DNA of 64,000 nt. Origin: an uncultured Caulobacterales bacterium (GTDB lineage Bacteria > Pseudomonadota > Alphaproteobacteria > Caulobacterales > Maricaulaceae). The translations under genes and the position numbers were made by a program. A model generated the notes under the pieces. The model did no database searches. It was not told the origin of the DNA and saw only the letters and a program-made list of their open reading frames with translations. Positions 9,097-18,996 of this stretch are shown piece by piece (within the stretch, counting starts at the first letter, position 1; each line of letters begins with the position of its first letter). The stretch lies in contig CALLBD010000011.1 in the NCBI GenBank assembly GCA_938001915.1, positions 62,001 to 126,000 on the forward strand, written 5' to 3'.

Positions 9097-10077
9097 TTAC
9101 AAATGACTATAGCCTTTTTGCGGCCACGCCATTTCCTGCCCGTCCACATCTAAACACACTGCGCCCTGCCCCTTTTGCATCGATCCAATCAATGTGAGTT
9201 TGAGTTTCGCATTCCGAGCGGCATCAAAAATAGCCTGCCGAGACACCGGCGATGCTGTGAAAACAATACCGTAATCATCCCCAAAACTCGCTAAAGACTG
9301 CCGGGCCTGTATAGGGTCCTTCTGCGCTTCAGCCCAACTTTCGCCCCCCAAAGAAAATGGCAAGGCATCAAAATTTAGAACGGCGCAACCATCGCATAAT
9401 TTTGAGATATGGCTAGCATCTGCCAAAATACCATCAGAAACATCTGCAGCGGCGGATGCAAATTGCCGCAAAACAGCGCGGTAGGCAAAGACTGGTTCTG
9501 GACGCCAATAGGCCGTTTCAAACAAAAAGAGATTCTCGCCTCTGGGCGCAGGGGAAATGACTTGGTTTGTCACCAAAGCACACCCCAACATCGCATTACC
9601 TAAATCCCCAGACACCCATACATCATCGCCAATGGACGCCCCCTCACGGCGCACCATGCGATCAGTTTCGACCTGCCCAACCATCGTAACAGAAAACACA
9701 GCCGGCCCGTCTGTGCCGGTAGTATCCCCTCCCCAAAGGGTAAAATCATATTCAGCTTGGGTCGTCGCTAGGCCTTTCGCAAAAGCGGGAATCCATAACT
9801 CCATCTTCTCAGAGGGCATGGAAACCGACAGCTGATACCCGAGAGGCGCCCCGCCTTTAACTGCAATATCGGATAAATTCGTGCGCAAGAGGCGCTCTGC
9901 AACATCCGCCCCATACATGCCTTTTGGAAAGTGAACCCCTTCGACAAAACTATCAGTTGTCAGCAAAAGGTCATAGCCCGTCTGCGGCGAATAAAGCGCT
10001 GTGTCATCTTTGAGGCGAAGCCCTTCCGGCCCAGCCAATGGCGCAAAAAATCGTTCAATCAGGTCAAACTCATTCAT
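9097..10077 (-). CDS. thiL: Thiamine-monophosphate kinase
   Basis: Phosphorylates thiamine monophosphate to thiamine diphosphate, the active cofactor. The 326-residue PurM-like ATPase starts MNEFDLIERFFAPL and shows the DDTAL nucleotide/Mg motif, the TTDSFVEGVHF segment, LRTNLSDIAVKGGAP, WGGDTTGTDG and DVSDGILADASHI. It overlaps the nusB end by eight bases, giving the usual nusB-thiL pair. Confidence 0.96.
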   Translation of the reverse strand: MNEFDLIERFFAPLAGPEGLRLKDDTALYSPQTGYDLLLTTDSFVEGVHFPKGMYGADVAERLLRTNLSDIAVKGGAPLGYQLSVSMPSEKMELWIPAFAKGLATTQAEYDFTLWGGDTTGTDGPAVFSVTMVGQVETDRMVRREGASIGDDVWVSGDLGNAMLGCALVTNQVISPAPRGENLFLFETAYWRPEPVFAYRAVLRQFASAAADVSDGILADASHISKLCDGCAVLNFDALPFSLGGESWAEAQKDPIQARQSLASFGDDYGIVFTASPVSRQAIFDAARNAKLKLTLIGSMQKGQGAVCLDVDGQEMAWPQKGYSHL

Positions 10078-10603
10078 CAGCGGAAGGCGGGACCGTGGCT
10101 GCTGCGCTTGGCTCTACAGTGGCGGACGCAGCATGTGACGGCGTCAATCCAAATTCAGCAGAACGCACATTTTTGGCGATTTTATCCAAGACACCGTTGA
10201 CCATTCCGGGTTCTTTACCGGAGAAAAATTCCGTCGCAATCGCCATATATTCGTTGATGATGACCAACGCCGGTACATCTGGACGGTTTTGAATCTCGTA
10301 AGTCGCGGAGCGCAATAAAGCGCGAAGTGCGGCGTCGAGGCGGCGGAGTGGCCATTTTTCAGAAAGTCGTTCATCTATGGCCGTGTCTATTTTCGACTGA
10401 TTGGTCACGACGCCCGTCAAGATGTCTTCAAAATAGGCTTCATCCGCCCGAACCATACCCGGCTCATCTTCATAGCCAAAGCGATGATCTAAAAACTCTT
10501 TCACGACCGTTTTATGCGGTGCCCCGGAGACATCCATTTGATACAGGGCTTGAACGGCACTGACTCGAGAGGCGCGTCTCAATTTTGGATTGGCACCGCT
10601 CAT
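10070..10603 (-). CDS. nusB: Transcription antitermination protein NusB
   Basis: RNA-binding factor that, with NusE, supports antitermination on rRNA operons. The 177 residues include the helical NusB core (RRASRVSAVQALYQMD, WPLRRLDAALRALLRSATYE, PALVIINEYMAIATEFFSG, VNGVLDKIAK). The final 30 residues are an Ala/Pro-rich tail beyond the usual end. It overlaps thiL. In many alphaproteobacteria the riboflavin genes precede nusB; here there is only a 139-base gap and then nrdR. Confidence 0.95.
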   Translation of the reverse strand: MSGANPKLRRASRVSAVQALYQMDVSGAPHKTVVKEFLDHRFGYEDEPGMVRADEAYFEDILTGVVTNQSKIDTAIDERLSEKWPLRRLDAALRALLRSATYEIQNRPDVPALVIINEYMAIATEFFSGKEPGMVNGVLDKIAKNVRSAEFGLTPSHAASATVEPSAAATVPPSADE

Positions 10604-10742
10604 GTGACTATACTGATTTTCGTCAAAATTTTTATCCTGAAAACTTTAGGTATGCGCGGCATAGCGGGCGATGGGTTCAATTTCCAGATTTACTTTATCG
10701 CGGGCTGCAATCCGTGAATTCCCACAGCCGGCACGAACGAAA

Positions 10743-11210
10743 TCAACCCTCATCCTCAGAAGAAAGTTTTTCTTCCTCAATGAAGGCTCCGAAATCTTGA
10801 GTCTCTTTAAAGTCTTTATAAACAGAGGCATAGCGGACATACGCAATCTTATCTAGATTTGACAGACCCTCCATAACGAGCTCGCCTATACGGTCAGATT
10901 CAATTTCCGCCGTTCCGCCCGCTTCCAACTGCCGAACGACCCCTGAAATCATTTGTTCGGTCCGCTCTGGTTCTACAGGACGTTTTTGCAGCGCAATTAA
11001 AACAGAGCGTGCGAGCTTATCCCGGTCAAAAGGTGTTCGGCGGCCAGATTTCTTTAGAACCGTTAAATCGCGGAGTTGCACCCGTTCAAATGTCGTAAAC
11101 CGCCCGGCACAGCTCCCGCATTGACGGCGGCGGCGCACAGCTGAGTTGTCCTCGGCTTGGCGAGAGTCTTTGACCTGAGTGTCTTCGGATGAACAAAAGG
11201 GACAGCGCAT
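10743..11210 (-). CDS. nrdR: Transcriptional repressor NrdR
   Basis: Zinc and nucleotide-binding repressor of ribonucleotide reductase genes. The start was set at the ATG at 11210 because the family begins MRCPFC; an open frame continues 13 codons further upstream to 11249 but has no family match. The zinc ribbon cysteines are C3, C6, C31 and C34, followed by the ATP-cone domain ([19 protein letters not shown] to the helical [12 protein letters not shown]). The 155-residue length is normal. A C-terminal acidic Ser/Glu tail is present. Targets should carry paired NrdR boxes elsewhere in the genome. Confidence 0.95.
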   Translation of the reverse strand: MRCPFCSSEDTQVKDSRQAEDNSAVRRRRQCGSCAGRFTTFERVQLRDLTVLKKSGRRTPFDRDKLARSVLIALQKRPVEPERTEQMISGVVRQLEAGGTAEIESDRIGELVMEGLSNLDKIAYVRYASVYKDFKETQDFGAFIEEEKLSSEDEG

Positions 11211-11352
11211 TCGAAATGTATAGTAGGTTAAACAAGCTTCGCCAACCATTGATAGCCTAAGTAAAAATTTCTACCCCTCTAAATTATGCGTGACTTCTAA
11301 AAGCGGCTTATTCAATGTGTGTGCGTATCAGATAGCCCTGGAGACCCATGAG

Positions 11353-12705
11353 ATGCCACTTCGCAAATTACTGATGACCGCTATTTTTGCGGCACCCCTT
11401 ATCTCGGTCTCATGTCAAGAAAATGCAATCAAGACAGCAGAGCCTATCGCAGCCGAGGCAAATGCCTCCAAAGACGCCGCAACGCGAATACAGCGCACAC
11501 CTCGCGCCACTGTTGCAGCCTTAAAAAGACATGAGACCGTTCAGGCTGCCTTCGCAGATATCGAGTCCCACCGTCAGGAAAACATCGAAACGCTCATAGA
11601 GCTGACGGAAATACCTGCCCCGCCCTTCAAAGAAGACAAGCGCGGACAACATTTATCAAAATTGTTTAAGGCTGCAGGTATCGATGATGTTAAAATTGAT
11701 GAGGTTGGAAATGTCATTGCGCGCCGTGCTGGCACAAAGGGCACAAGGACCGTCGCAATCGTCGCCCATATCGACACTGTCTTTCCCATCGAAACAGAAG
11801 TGAAAGTTCGAAAAGACGGCGATACTTATTATGCCCCTGGCATCGGCGATAACACGCAAGGCGTTGTTTTGATGCTGAGCCTTGTCAAAGCTATGCAAGC
11901 TCAGAACATAGAAACAGAGGCGGATATTCTGTTCATTGGCAATGTCGGCGAAGAAGGCCTCGGCGACTTGCGCGGGGTTAAACATCTTTATCGTGAGGGT
12001 GCAGAGCCAATCGACTCTATGATTGCGATAGACGGCGGCGGAAATGGCGGCCTGGTTTATGGCGCGGTCGGATCCTATCGTTACCGCGTAACCTTTAAAG
12101 GGCGCGGCGGGCATTCATGGGGCGATTTCGGCGCGGCAAATCCGCATCATGCTCTTGCGCGCGCTATAGAGAATTTCGCGCAATTAGCCCCCGAAGTCAC
12201 CTCAGAAGGTGAACGCTCTAGCTTTAGTGTCGGCCGAATTGGCGGCGGAACATCCGTAAACTCCATCCCCTTTGAAAGCTGGATGGAGGTAGATATGCGC
12301 TCGGGCGAGGTCGCTAAAATTGACGCGATTGATGCGATATTCAAGAAAGCCATGCAAGACGGATTAGATGAAGAAAACGCCGCAAGAAAACATGGCCCTG
12401 AACTGAGTGTTGAGATTAAATCTGTTGGATTGCGACCTGCCGGGAAAGGCGACCCGAATTCGCCTCTCGTTCAACATGCGATAGCGGCAATGGAGAGCTT
12501 TGACCTTCAACCGCGGCTAGGTATTTCCTCGACGGACGCCAATATCCCTATTTCTCTCGGCAAACCCGCGATTACTATCGGCAGAGGCGGGATTAGCCGG
12601 GGCGCACATGGCCTCGATGAGTCATGGGAAGACAAGGACTCGCATGTCGCGATCCAAATTGCCTTGCTAACGCTTCTCGCGGAAGCTGGGTTTGTGGAGC
12701 CGTGA
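11353..12705 (+). CDS. M20-family metallopeptidase, predicted lipoprotein
   Basis: Predicted zinc exopeptidase of the M20 clan (carboxypeptidase/aminotripeptidase-like), 450 residues, exported. The start was placed at the ATG at 11353 because it directly opens a lipoprotein signal (MPLRKLLMTAIFAAPLI then VSC) and follows GGAG; the frame is open 21 codons further upstream. Metal-ligand motifs are VAHIDTVF, GIGDNTQG, the catalytic GEEGLGD and the dimerisation domain around FKGRGGHSWGDFGAANPHHA; the final ligand lies near SRGAHGLDE. Substrate is unknown; peptide scavenging in the periplasm is an inference. Confidence 0.9.
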   Translation: MPLRKLLMTAIFAAPLISVSCQENAIKTAEPIAAEANASKDAATRIQRTPRATVAALKRHETVQAAFADIESHRQENIETLIELTEIPAPPFKEDKRGQHLSKLFKAAGIDDVKIDEVGNVIARRAGTKGTRTVAIVAHIDTVFPIETEVKVRKDGDTYYAPGIGDNTQGVVLMLSLVKAMQAQNIETEADILFIGNVGEEGLGDLRGVKHLYREGAEPIDSMIAIDGGGNGGLVYGAVGSYRYRVTFKGRGGHSWGDFGAANPHHALARAIENFAQLAPEVTSEGERSSFSVGRIGGGTSVNSIPFESWMEVDMRSGEVAKIDAIDAIFKKAMQDGLDEENAARKHGPELSVEIKSVGLRPAGKGDPNSPLVQHAIAAMESFDLQPRLGISSTDANIPISLGKPAITIGRGGISRGAHGLDESWEDKDSHVAIQIALLTLLAEAGFVEP

Positions 12706-12731
12706 GTCGTTTACTCCGAAAGGCAAATCCA

Positions 12732-12962
12732 TCAATCACCCTGCTGTTTACGCACTTCATTTAGATAAACCCAAAAAACGGCTGAGCACATAACCAGCGC
12801 TAACCCGAGCTCTAAGAGTAACATCAGCAAGTCACTGAGACCTGAATTATTTGGCTCAACTAGGGAAATATAGGCCATACCCAAGCCTATAATTATCCAT
12901 GCAGGAAAAGATAGAATAACCGCCGTTTTTACAGGGTTTTTATTATGATCATCATCCCGCAT
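12732..12962 (-). CDS. Small two-helix membrane protein, unknown
   Basis: A 76-residue predicted inner-membrane protein. After a charged N-terminus ([12 protein letters not shown]) there are two hydrophobic segments, about residues 13-33 and 43-66, and a short basic tail. Its start ATG overlaps the last codons of glyA by 11 bases, so it is probably translated from the glyA message. I recognise no family; conserved small ORFs of this kind after glyA are plausible but unchecked. Confidence 0.65.
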   Translation of the reverse strand: MRDDDHNKNPVKTAVILSFPAWIIIGLGMAYISLVEPNNSGLSDLLMLLLELGLALVMCSAVFWVYLNEVRKQQGD

Positions 12963-14256
12963 AAATCGGGAAGCGTGATGTCAGCGCTATAACTCGCTCT
13001 TTGACGCTGGCTTCGACCTCTGGATTGCCCTCTGGATTTTCCGCGAGTGCATCTAGGACTTCGACCATCAACTGACCGATTTCGCGGAACTCTGCAGGAC
13101 CAAAGCCGCGCGTTGTGCCCGCTGGTGAGCCGACCCGAATGCCTGAGGTGATGGTGAACTTCTCTTTGTCGAAAGGAATACCGTTCTTATTGCAAGTAAT
13201 ATAAGCCCGCCCGAGCGCTGCTTCTGCCGCATTACCCTTCACACCTTTTGGCGAGAGATCGATAAGCGCAAGATGCGTATCTGTTCCGCCAGAGACAACC
13301 GCATAACCGCCTTCAACCATTGCTGACGCCATGGCTTGGCAATTATCAATCACGCGCTGCGAATAGGCCTTAAACTCAGGCTTAAGCGCATCGCCGAAAG
13401 CGACAGCTTTACCCGCGATGACATGCATGAGCGGTCCGCCTTGCATACCTGGGAAAATGGCAGAATTAAATTTTCGAGCGAGCTTCTTATCATCCGTAAG
13501 AATCATACCGCCGCGAGGGCCGCGCAGTGTTTTATGCGTTGTAGTTGTCGCAACATGTGCATGCGGAAATGGCGAAGGATGCGTGCCGCCAGCAACGAGG
13601 CCTGCAAAATGCGCCATATCGCAATGCAAATACGCCCCAACCGCATCAGCAATCTCGCGGAAGCGTTTGAAATCTATCTGTCTTGGGTAAGCCGACCCGC
13701 CGCAAATGATGAGTTTCGGCTTATGCTCTTTGGCAAGCGCTTCGACCTGATCATAGTCAATCAAATGCGTATCTTCTTTCACGCCATAAGTAATAGCGTT
13801 GAACCATTTGCCTGACATATTGGGCGGCGCGCCATGTGTCAGATGCCCGCCCGCGGCAAGGTCCATACCAAGGATTGTGTCGCCTGGCTGTAGGAGTGCG
13901 AGGAAAACACCTTGGTTTGCTTGAGACCCAGAGTTCGGTTGCACATTAGCGAAGCCCACATTGAAAAGCTTACAGGCCCGCTCAATCGCAAGGTTTTCAG
14001 CGACATCAACATGCTGACACCCACCATAATAGCGCTTCCCTGGATAGCCTTCGGCATATTTATTCGTGAGAACAGACCCTTGGGCCTCGAGAACCGCTTT
14101 CGAGACAATATTCTCAGAGGCAATCAGCTCGATTTCATGCTGCTGACGATGCAACTCGTCCTGCATACTTGCATAGAGGTCAGGATCGCGGTCCTTCAAG
14201 CTTTGCGAGAAATAATCACCCAAATGGGCAACACCTTGATCATTAGCAGCGGTCAT
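12952..14256 (-). CDS. glyA: Serine hydroxymethyltransferase
   Basis: PLP enzyme interconverting serine and glycine with transfer of a one-carbon unit to tetrahydrofolate. The 434 residues contain the whole family pattern: [51 protein letters not shown], and the PLP-lysine K242 in [14 protein letters not shown]. It sits downstream of hemA on the same strand (81-base gap), and a small membrane ORF overlaps its end. It supplies glycine, the substrate of the neighbouring 5-aminolevulinate synthase, though shared regulation is not shown by the sequence. Confidence 0.98.
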   Translation of the reverse strand: MTAANDQGVAHLGDYFSQSLKDRDPDLYASMQDELHRQQHEIELIASENIVSKAVLEAQGSVLTNKYAEGYPGKRYYGGCQHVDVAENLAIERACKLFNVGFANVQPNSGSQANQGVFLALLQPGDTILGMDLAAGGHLTHGAPPNMSGKWFNAITYGVKEDTHLIDYDQVEALAKEHKPKLIICGGSAYPRQIDFKRFREIADAVGAYLHCDMAHFAGLVAGGTHPSPFPHAHVATTTTHKTLRGPRGGMILTDDKKLARKFNSAIFPGMQGGPLMHVIAGKAVAFGDALKPEFKAYSQRVIDNCQAMASAMVEGGYAVVSGGTDTHLALIDLSPKGVKGNAAEAALGRAYITCNKNGIPFDKEKFTITSGIRVGSPAGTTRGFGPAEFREIGQLMVEVLDALAENPEGNPEVEASVKERVIALTSRFPIYAG

Positions 14257-14337
14257 GAGTATCTCCGTATTCCAGTCGGGTGTGCGTTATGAAATGTGAA
14301 CAAAATTAGCAAATTGCGCGGCGACATTATCTTTGAA

Positions 14338-15579
14338 TTAAGCAACTTTCTCACGCTTCAAGCCAAATTCAGCCCAAACGGTTTCAAGGGCCGTCATGAG
14401 CTCTTCCATCATGAGGTCGCTGTGAAACGGGCTCGGCGTGAAGCGGAGGCGTTCTGTGCCGCGCGGGACCGTTGGGTAATTGATAGGTTGTGCGTAGATG
14501 CCGAAATCCTCGATGAGGCGATCAGAAATCGCCTGACACTTAATCGGGTCGCGAACCATGAGCGGAATGATGTGTGTCTCGCCGTCAAGGAAGTCATACC
14601 CCCCTGCCCGTAAGCGCGCTTTCAAAGTATTTGCACGCTCTTGATGTTGCTCGCGCTTTTCTGGCGTTTGCTTCAGAATTTTCACAGAGCGAAGCGCACC
14701 TGCTGCCGTTGATGGCGGAATAGAGGTTGTGAAAATAAAGCCAGAGGCCATGGAGCGCACGGCATCGATAATAACGGAGTCGGCCGCAATATATCCGCCG
14801 ACCATGCCATAAGCTTTAGCCAAGGTGCCTTGGATAATATCAATCCGGTCCATGAGACCTCGTGCCTCGCAGACACCGCCGCCTTGCGCGCCATACATGC
14901 CAACCGCATGCACTTCGTCAATATAGGTCAAAGCGCCATATTTATCGGCCAAATCACAAATCTCTTCGATCGGGGCGATATCCGCGTCCATCGAGTAGAC
15001 AGATTCGAAAGCAATGAGCTTGGGTTGATTTGTAGGGATTGCCTTCAGCTTGGCTTCGAGATCAGCCAAATCATTGTGCTTGAAAATCTTCTTCTCACAA
15101 CGCGCGCGCTGAATACCAGAAATCATTGAGGCATGGTTCATCTCATCCGACAGAATAACCAAGCCCGGCAGAATTTTGCTCATGACACCCAGGGTCGCCT
15201 CATTCGCGACATAGCCCGACGTTAGAACAAGCGCCGCATCTTTTTCGTGAAGACTTGCGAGCTCGCGCTCTAACTGAACATGATAACGCGTCGTGCCCGA
15301 GATATTCCGTGTCCCGCCAGACCCTGTGCCCGCCGCATCGACAGCCGATTTTACGGCTTCTACGACGCAGGGATTCTGCCCCATGCCGAGATAATCGTTT
15401 GAGCACCAAACCGTGATGTCTTTTTCCGAATTATCGTCTTTAAACCATGTTGCCCGCGGAAACGCGCCCGCCTTACGGCGAATGTCGCGAAAAATCCGAT
15501 AACGGCCCTCTTCGCGGACGGTATCAACGGCTTTTTCGAAAGCTTCGCGATAATCAACGGGTTTGCGTGTCATGCTCAA
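14338..15579 (-). CDS. hemA: 5-aminolevulinate synthase
   Basis: Condenses glycine and succinyl-CoA to 5-aminolevulinate, the Shemin-type first step of haem synthesis found in alphaproteobacteria and mitochondria. The 413-residue PLP enzyme carries [58 protein letters not shown] and the PLP lysine K255 in [10 protein letters not shown] second in-frame ATG is two codons downstream of the chosen start. It is divergent from hemB across a 120-base gap, so the first two steps of the pathway are head to head. Confidence 0.97.
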   Translation of the reverse strand: MSMTRKPVDYREAFEKAVDTVREEGRYRIFRDIRRKAGAFPRATWFKDDNSEKDITVWCSNDYLGMGQNPCVVEAVKSAVDAAGTGSGGTRNISGTTRYHVQLERELASLHEKDAALVLTSGYVANEATLGVMSKILPGLVILSDEMNHASMISGIQRARCEKKIFKHNDLADLEAKLKAIPTNQPKLIAFESVYSMDADIAPIEEICDLADKYGALTYIDEVHAVGMYGAQGGGVCEARGLMDRIDIIQGTLAKAYGMVGGYIAADSVIIDAVRSMASGFIFTTSIPPSTAAGALRSVKILKQTPEKREQHQERANTLKARLRAGGYDFLDGETHIIPLMVRDPIKCQAISDRLIEDFGIYAQPINYPTVPRGTERLRFTPSPFHSDLMMEELMTALETVWAEFGLKREKVA

Positions 15580-15665
15580 ATCCTATGCGGCCATATTCAG
15601 CCGATAAACTTGGCTTCCTATACAGACTGAGACCGCATTTTCCAATGACAAAATAGAGCTAGGCG

Positions 15666-15682
15666 TATATGCCGCGCATATA
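15666..15682. promoter_or_regulatory. Perfect palindrome in the hemA-hemB intergenic region
   Basis: TATATGC and GCATATA flank a three-base centre (CGC), forming a perfect seven-base dyad 17 bases before the hemB start, between the divergent haem genes. It could be an operator that controls hemB or both genes. The inference rests on symmetry and position only. Confidence 0.35.
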
Positions 15683-15699
15683 GTTTTATAAGGGCTTTC

Positions 15700-16692
15700 A
15701 TGTCAGTTTTTCCGCAAATGAGACTCCGCCGCCTGCGGCAATCCGATTGGATGCGCCGTATGGTCGCTGAAACACGTCTCGATGTCTCGGATTTGGTCCT
15801 GACCGCTATTGTTTCGGACGCGGGGCCAGACCGAGTTGACGTCCCAAGCCTTCCGGGCGTTCAGCGCCTTTCGGTGAAGGCCCTAGTTGAGCAGGCTAAA
15901 AAGGCTGCAGATCTTGGCATCCCCGCCCTGGCCATTTTTCCAAATATTTCACCCGATGACAAATCCGAAGATGCCGCCGAAGCCGCAAACCCCAAGGGCC
16001 TCGTCCCCGAAGCTGTGCGCGCCATTAAGAAAGCTGTGCCAAATATCGGGGTCATCGTCGATGTCGCGCTCGACCCCTACACGAGCCATGGACATGATGG
16101 GTTGATGGAAGGTGAAACGATTTTGAATGACCCTACCGTTGAGATGCTCGCAAAAGTTGGCGTCATGCTCGCGGAAGCCGGTGCGGATATTGTTGCGCCT
16201 TCGGATATGATGGATGGACGTATCGGCGCGGTCAGAGATGCGCTTGATGATAATGGACACAGTGACGTCGCCATATTGTCTTACGCAGCGAAATTTGCAT
16301 CGGGCTTTTACGGTCCGTACCGCGATGCAATTGGCACATCGGCGGCGCTGAAAGGCGACAAGCGCACCTATCAAATGAACCCCGCAAACCTGGATGTTGC
16401 CCTGCGGGAAGTCGAGTTAGACCTCGCGGAGGGCGCAGATATGGTTATGGTGAAACCTGGCATGCCCTATCTCGACGTGATTTCCGCGATAAAATCGGAA
16501 TTTGGGCGGCCAACCTTCGCATTCCAAGTTTCAGGCGAATACGCCATGATGAAAGCCGCAGGCCAGAATGGTTGGCTAGATTTTGACCGCATTTATCTGG
16601 AAAGCCTCATGAGTTTCAAACGCGCAGGCTGTGACGGTATTTTGACTTACGGCGCGATTGACTTGGCGAAAAACCTAAAGACAAACAATTAA
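15700..16692 (+). CDS. hemB: Delta-aminolevulinic acid dehydratase (porphobilinogen synthase)
   Basis: Condenses two 5-aminolevulinate molecules to porphobilinogen, the second common step of haem synthesis. The 330 residues include the two active-site lysines, K198 in SYAAKFAS and K252 in MVKPGMPYLD, plus APSDMMDGR. The segment DVALDPYTSHGHDG lacks the cysteines of zinc-dependent enzymes, so it is a magnesium-type enzyme (family knowledge applied to the visible residues). AAGGGC precedes the start. It is divergent from hemA. Confidence 0.97.
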   Translation: MSVFPQMRLRRLRQSDWMRRMVAETRLDVSDLVLTAIVSDAGPDRVDVPSLPGVQRLSVKALVEQAKKAADLGIPALAIFPNISPDDKSEDAAEAANPKGLVPEAVRAIKKAVPNIGVIVDVALDPYTSHGHDGLMEGETILNDPTVEMLAKVGVMLAEAGADIVAPSDMMDGRIGAVRDALDDNGHSDVAILSYAAKFASGFYGPYRDAIGTSAALKGDKRTYQMNPANLDVALREVELDLAEGADMVMVKPGMPYLDVISAIKSEFGRPTFAFQVSGEYAMMKAAGQNGWLDFDRIYLESLMSFKRAGCDGILTYGAIDLAKNLKTNN

Positions 16693-16768
16693 ACGCCCTT
16701 TGATACTTGCGCCAAAATAAGAGCTACGCATATTTCATTCACGAAAGCTGAATTAAGATGAGGTTTGC

Positions 16769-17539
16769 ATGCTAGGAAATAAGACAATATTTCTGATGCT
16801 AGCGGTTACTTATACTGCTTGCGGAATACAAAATTCGACACCCAATGGGACCACTATAGAATTCGACGATCTATTAAAGCCGCATTACCAATCCGCTCTA
16901 CACAATCTCAACTGTGACAATGTTAGAGATATAACAATTCCTATATTTGATGGACAGGGCCAAACCCTCAGCTTCAGCTATATTTCATGTGTGGACGATA
17001 CCGAAGGCCAAATAGTCGATTTCTCTCACAAATCTGGATTTTTTATTTCCGAAAATTACGTCCTCGGTAAATATAAAATACTGACTCCAGCGTCATTTTT
17101 CGAAGTTAGTCCCGATGCTTCGAAATATATCTATTTAGACATACCGATTTTGGGCGTTGCGAAGCTGGAAGGATTATCCCCTGAAGACTATCTAAAAAGC
17201 AAAAATCCGTTCAATAAATTTGATTGGAATATTTGCCAAATCAAAAAATGGGATGAAAATATATGGGGATTGGAAAACCCATCTTTCAAAGAAGTACCTG
17301 CTGAAACCTACACCATAAGCAACTATTCCTCCTTCTCCGAATGGAAGCTTAATCACGAAGCTGACAAGGTAAAATATAGAGAAAAATTTGGCGACCAAAA
17401 ATTAAGAAATAGGGCTTGCCGGAACGAACAACATAATTGGTATGTCGCTCAAGATGGCATCTTGATTACCATTCCTAACTCAGAAAATTATTCCGGTGGT
17501 GTCAATCCAACAACCATTGTTTATGAAGACAGCCGATAG
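16769..17539 (+). CDS. Putative lipoprotein, unknown, AT-rich
   Basis: A 256-residue protein with an N-terminal lipoprotein-like signal: basic MLGNK, hydrophobic stretch and the cysteine of YTACG near residue 18. The mature part has scattered cysteines (for example NLNCDNV, YISCVDD, WNICQIKKW, RACRNEQHNW), suggesting disulfides in the periplasm, and many aromatic residues. I recognise no family. Base composition is clearly more AT-rich than hemB before it, and the next gene is also AT-rich and unknown, so both may be acquired. A short gap separates it from convergent gene 17625. Confidence 0.6.
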   Translation: MLGNKTIFLMLAVTYTACGIQNSTPNGTTIEFDDLLKPHYQSALHNLNCDNVRDITIPIFDGQGQTLSFSYISCVDDTEGQIVDFSHKSGFFISENYVLGKYKILTPASFFEVSPDASKYIYLDIPILGVAKLEGLSPEDYLKSKNPFNKFDWNICQIKKWDENIWGLENPSFKEVPAETYTISNYSSFSEWKLNHEADKVKYREKFGDQKLRNRACRNEQHNWYVAQDGILITIPNSENYSGGVNPTTIVYEDSR

Positions 17540-17624
17540 AGTTCCGGATTTGAGATTTACAGAACTTTGAGCGGCCTCATTTGGGCATTTTCACCATTGA
17601 ATTTTGCTCAGCGGCAAGCCTAAG

Positions 17625-18923
17625 CTATTTCAATGCGCTTAAAGCTTCATCCATGGGTGCAGATATCTCTTTGATACGCGCATTTATCTCCTTGATGCGC
17701 GCCGCATCTTTTGAATTGATCGGCGGGCGATTCTTGGGGGGAAACTCACCTTCCTCAACAAGCTTTTCTGTTACTTCAAATTCGGCTCGTATCTTAATCC
17801 TGTCTAGCTCAACTTTAAGATCTATCGCTTCCTGAATTTCACGCGAAGTCACGGAAACTCCTGATTGCTCACTTAGCTTGGACATATTTTTCCGCGTTCT
17901 ATCCGCAGTTTCAGCTGCCTTTAAAGGCGCCTCAATAGCATAGATACGTTTTTCGATTTGAAACATGCGTTTTAATTTATGTTTCGGAAAAACATCTTTT
18001 ATGACTTCCTCAACAACTTCGGATTCTTTTATATCGCCGCTTGTCTGGAATTGCTTATCCGATTGCACAGCTTGAATCGTTTTGGCGAGATCAATTTCCA
18101 GCTTAGATCGCTCTTGCCGAAGCTCAGACCACTCTGTGATATCGCTATCCAAAAGGAGGACATTATCTGATGGGCTGATATTTCTCAAACGGCGTCTTAA
18201 TCGACTTATTTCCTCAACCCGATAAATTTTCTCCTTCAACTCCATGGCGCGAGGACTCGAACCCGTGAAAAGAGGCTTATCCATAGACGGTTTCTCGCCC
18301 CGAATGACGGGATCCTGAATTTCCCAATTTTCTAGCTCACTCCGATACTTGTTTTTACGGTTTAATAAAGATTGCGACTCTTGCTTTTCCAGCGCGATAA
18401 TTTCGTCTATTTCTTCCGAGGAAACAAAATCTTTTCCATAACGTTCATAATTCTTTCGATTTATAGCAATCCACAACTTCGCATTTAGAGATCTCAGACG
18501 TTTTTCGTCTTCTTCTGAGGCCGCTACTGCCCCTCTTTCTGGTTTAGGTCCTCGCGTAGCTTTGTCCTGCGAACGCCAGTCAGATAGCCTTTCTTTGTAG
18601 AGCTGCCTCGCTGCCTTTTGCAAAGCCAGTAGCTCATCGAGCTCCGCCCGTGAGATATCACTCGGGTTGAACCCTTGATAGAGTTCTGGAAGAGACGCAC
18701 GCTCTTTACCGTCAAGATTTTCTTCTGGCACCAGCTCAATATTTTCGCTTGACGCCAGATTAACTTTTTCTTTCACCCCATCTTTAGCATCAAGTTCGGA
18801 CTCAGATAGATTAACCGTAAATTTTTGCGCGGACACGTCGTTGGACTTGGAATTAACTTCAACATTGCACAACCCCAGAAGCAAAAGCGTCGCGGCAAAG
18901 ACAGTAAAAACGATGAGACGCAT
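17625..18923 (-). CDS. Secreted helical repeat protein, four internal repeats
   Basis: A 432-residue, strongly charged, helical protein with an N-terminal signal whose hydrophobic stretch ends in LLGLC, a possible lipoprotein cysteine at residue 19. I see about four degenerate repeats of roughly 75-85 residues, near 90-163, 168-242, 258-340 and 358-430. Units 1, 2 and 4 open with an acidic helix of the type AELDELLALQK, EEIDEIIALEK or REIQEAIDLKV; unit 3 opens more loosely (DITEWSELRQER). Units 1 and 2 then share a W(x)2QD(x)3RG(x)KP turn. All units end in a basic Lys/Arg-Ile helix (ELKEKIYRVEE, QIEKRIYAIEA, EINARIKEIS). No known family recognised. Coiled-coil periplasmic or surface structure is an inference. 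Confidence 0.6.
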   Translation of the reverse strand: MRLIVFTVFAATLLLLGLCNVEVNSKSNDVSAQKFTVNLSESELDAKDGVKEKVNLASSENIELVPEENLDGKERASLPELYQGFNPSDISRAELDELLALQKAARQLYKERLSDWRSQDKATRGPKPERGAVAASEEDEKRLRSLNAKLWIAINRKNYERYGKDFVSSEEIDEIIALEKQESQSLLNRKNKYRSELENWEIQDPVIRGEKPSMDKPLFTGSSPRAMELKEKIYRVEEISRLRRRLRNISPSDNVLLLDSDITEWSELRQERSKLEIDLAKTIQAVQSDKQFQTSGDIKESEVVEEVIKDVFPKHKLKRMFQIEKRIYAIEAPLKAAETADRTRKNMSKLSEQSGVSVTSREIQEAIDLKVELDRIKIRAEFEVTEKLVEEGEFPPKNRPPINSKDAARIKEINARIKEISAPMDEALSALK

Positions 18924-18996
18924 ATAAGCTCCAAAGTTGTCAATTTAGAAACATGGATTGATTTGCCATCACACGTTTAGCTTTCCAAATCCACAT

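Noticed and set aside
11656-12114. 152-codon antisense open frame in the M20 peptidase
   Set aside because: Lies within motifs of the M20 peptidase and shows no independent features.
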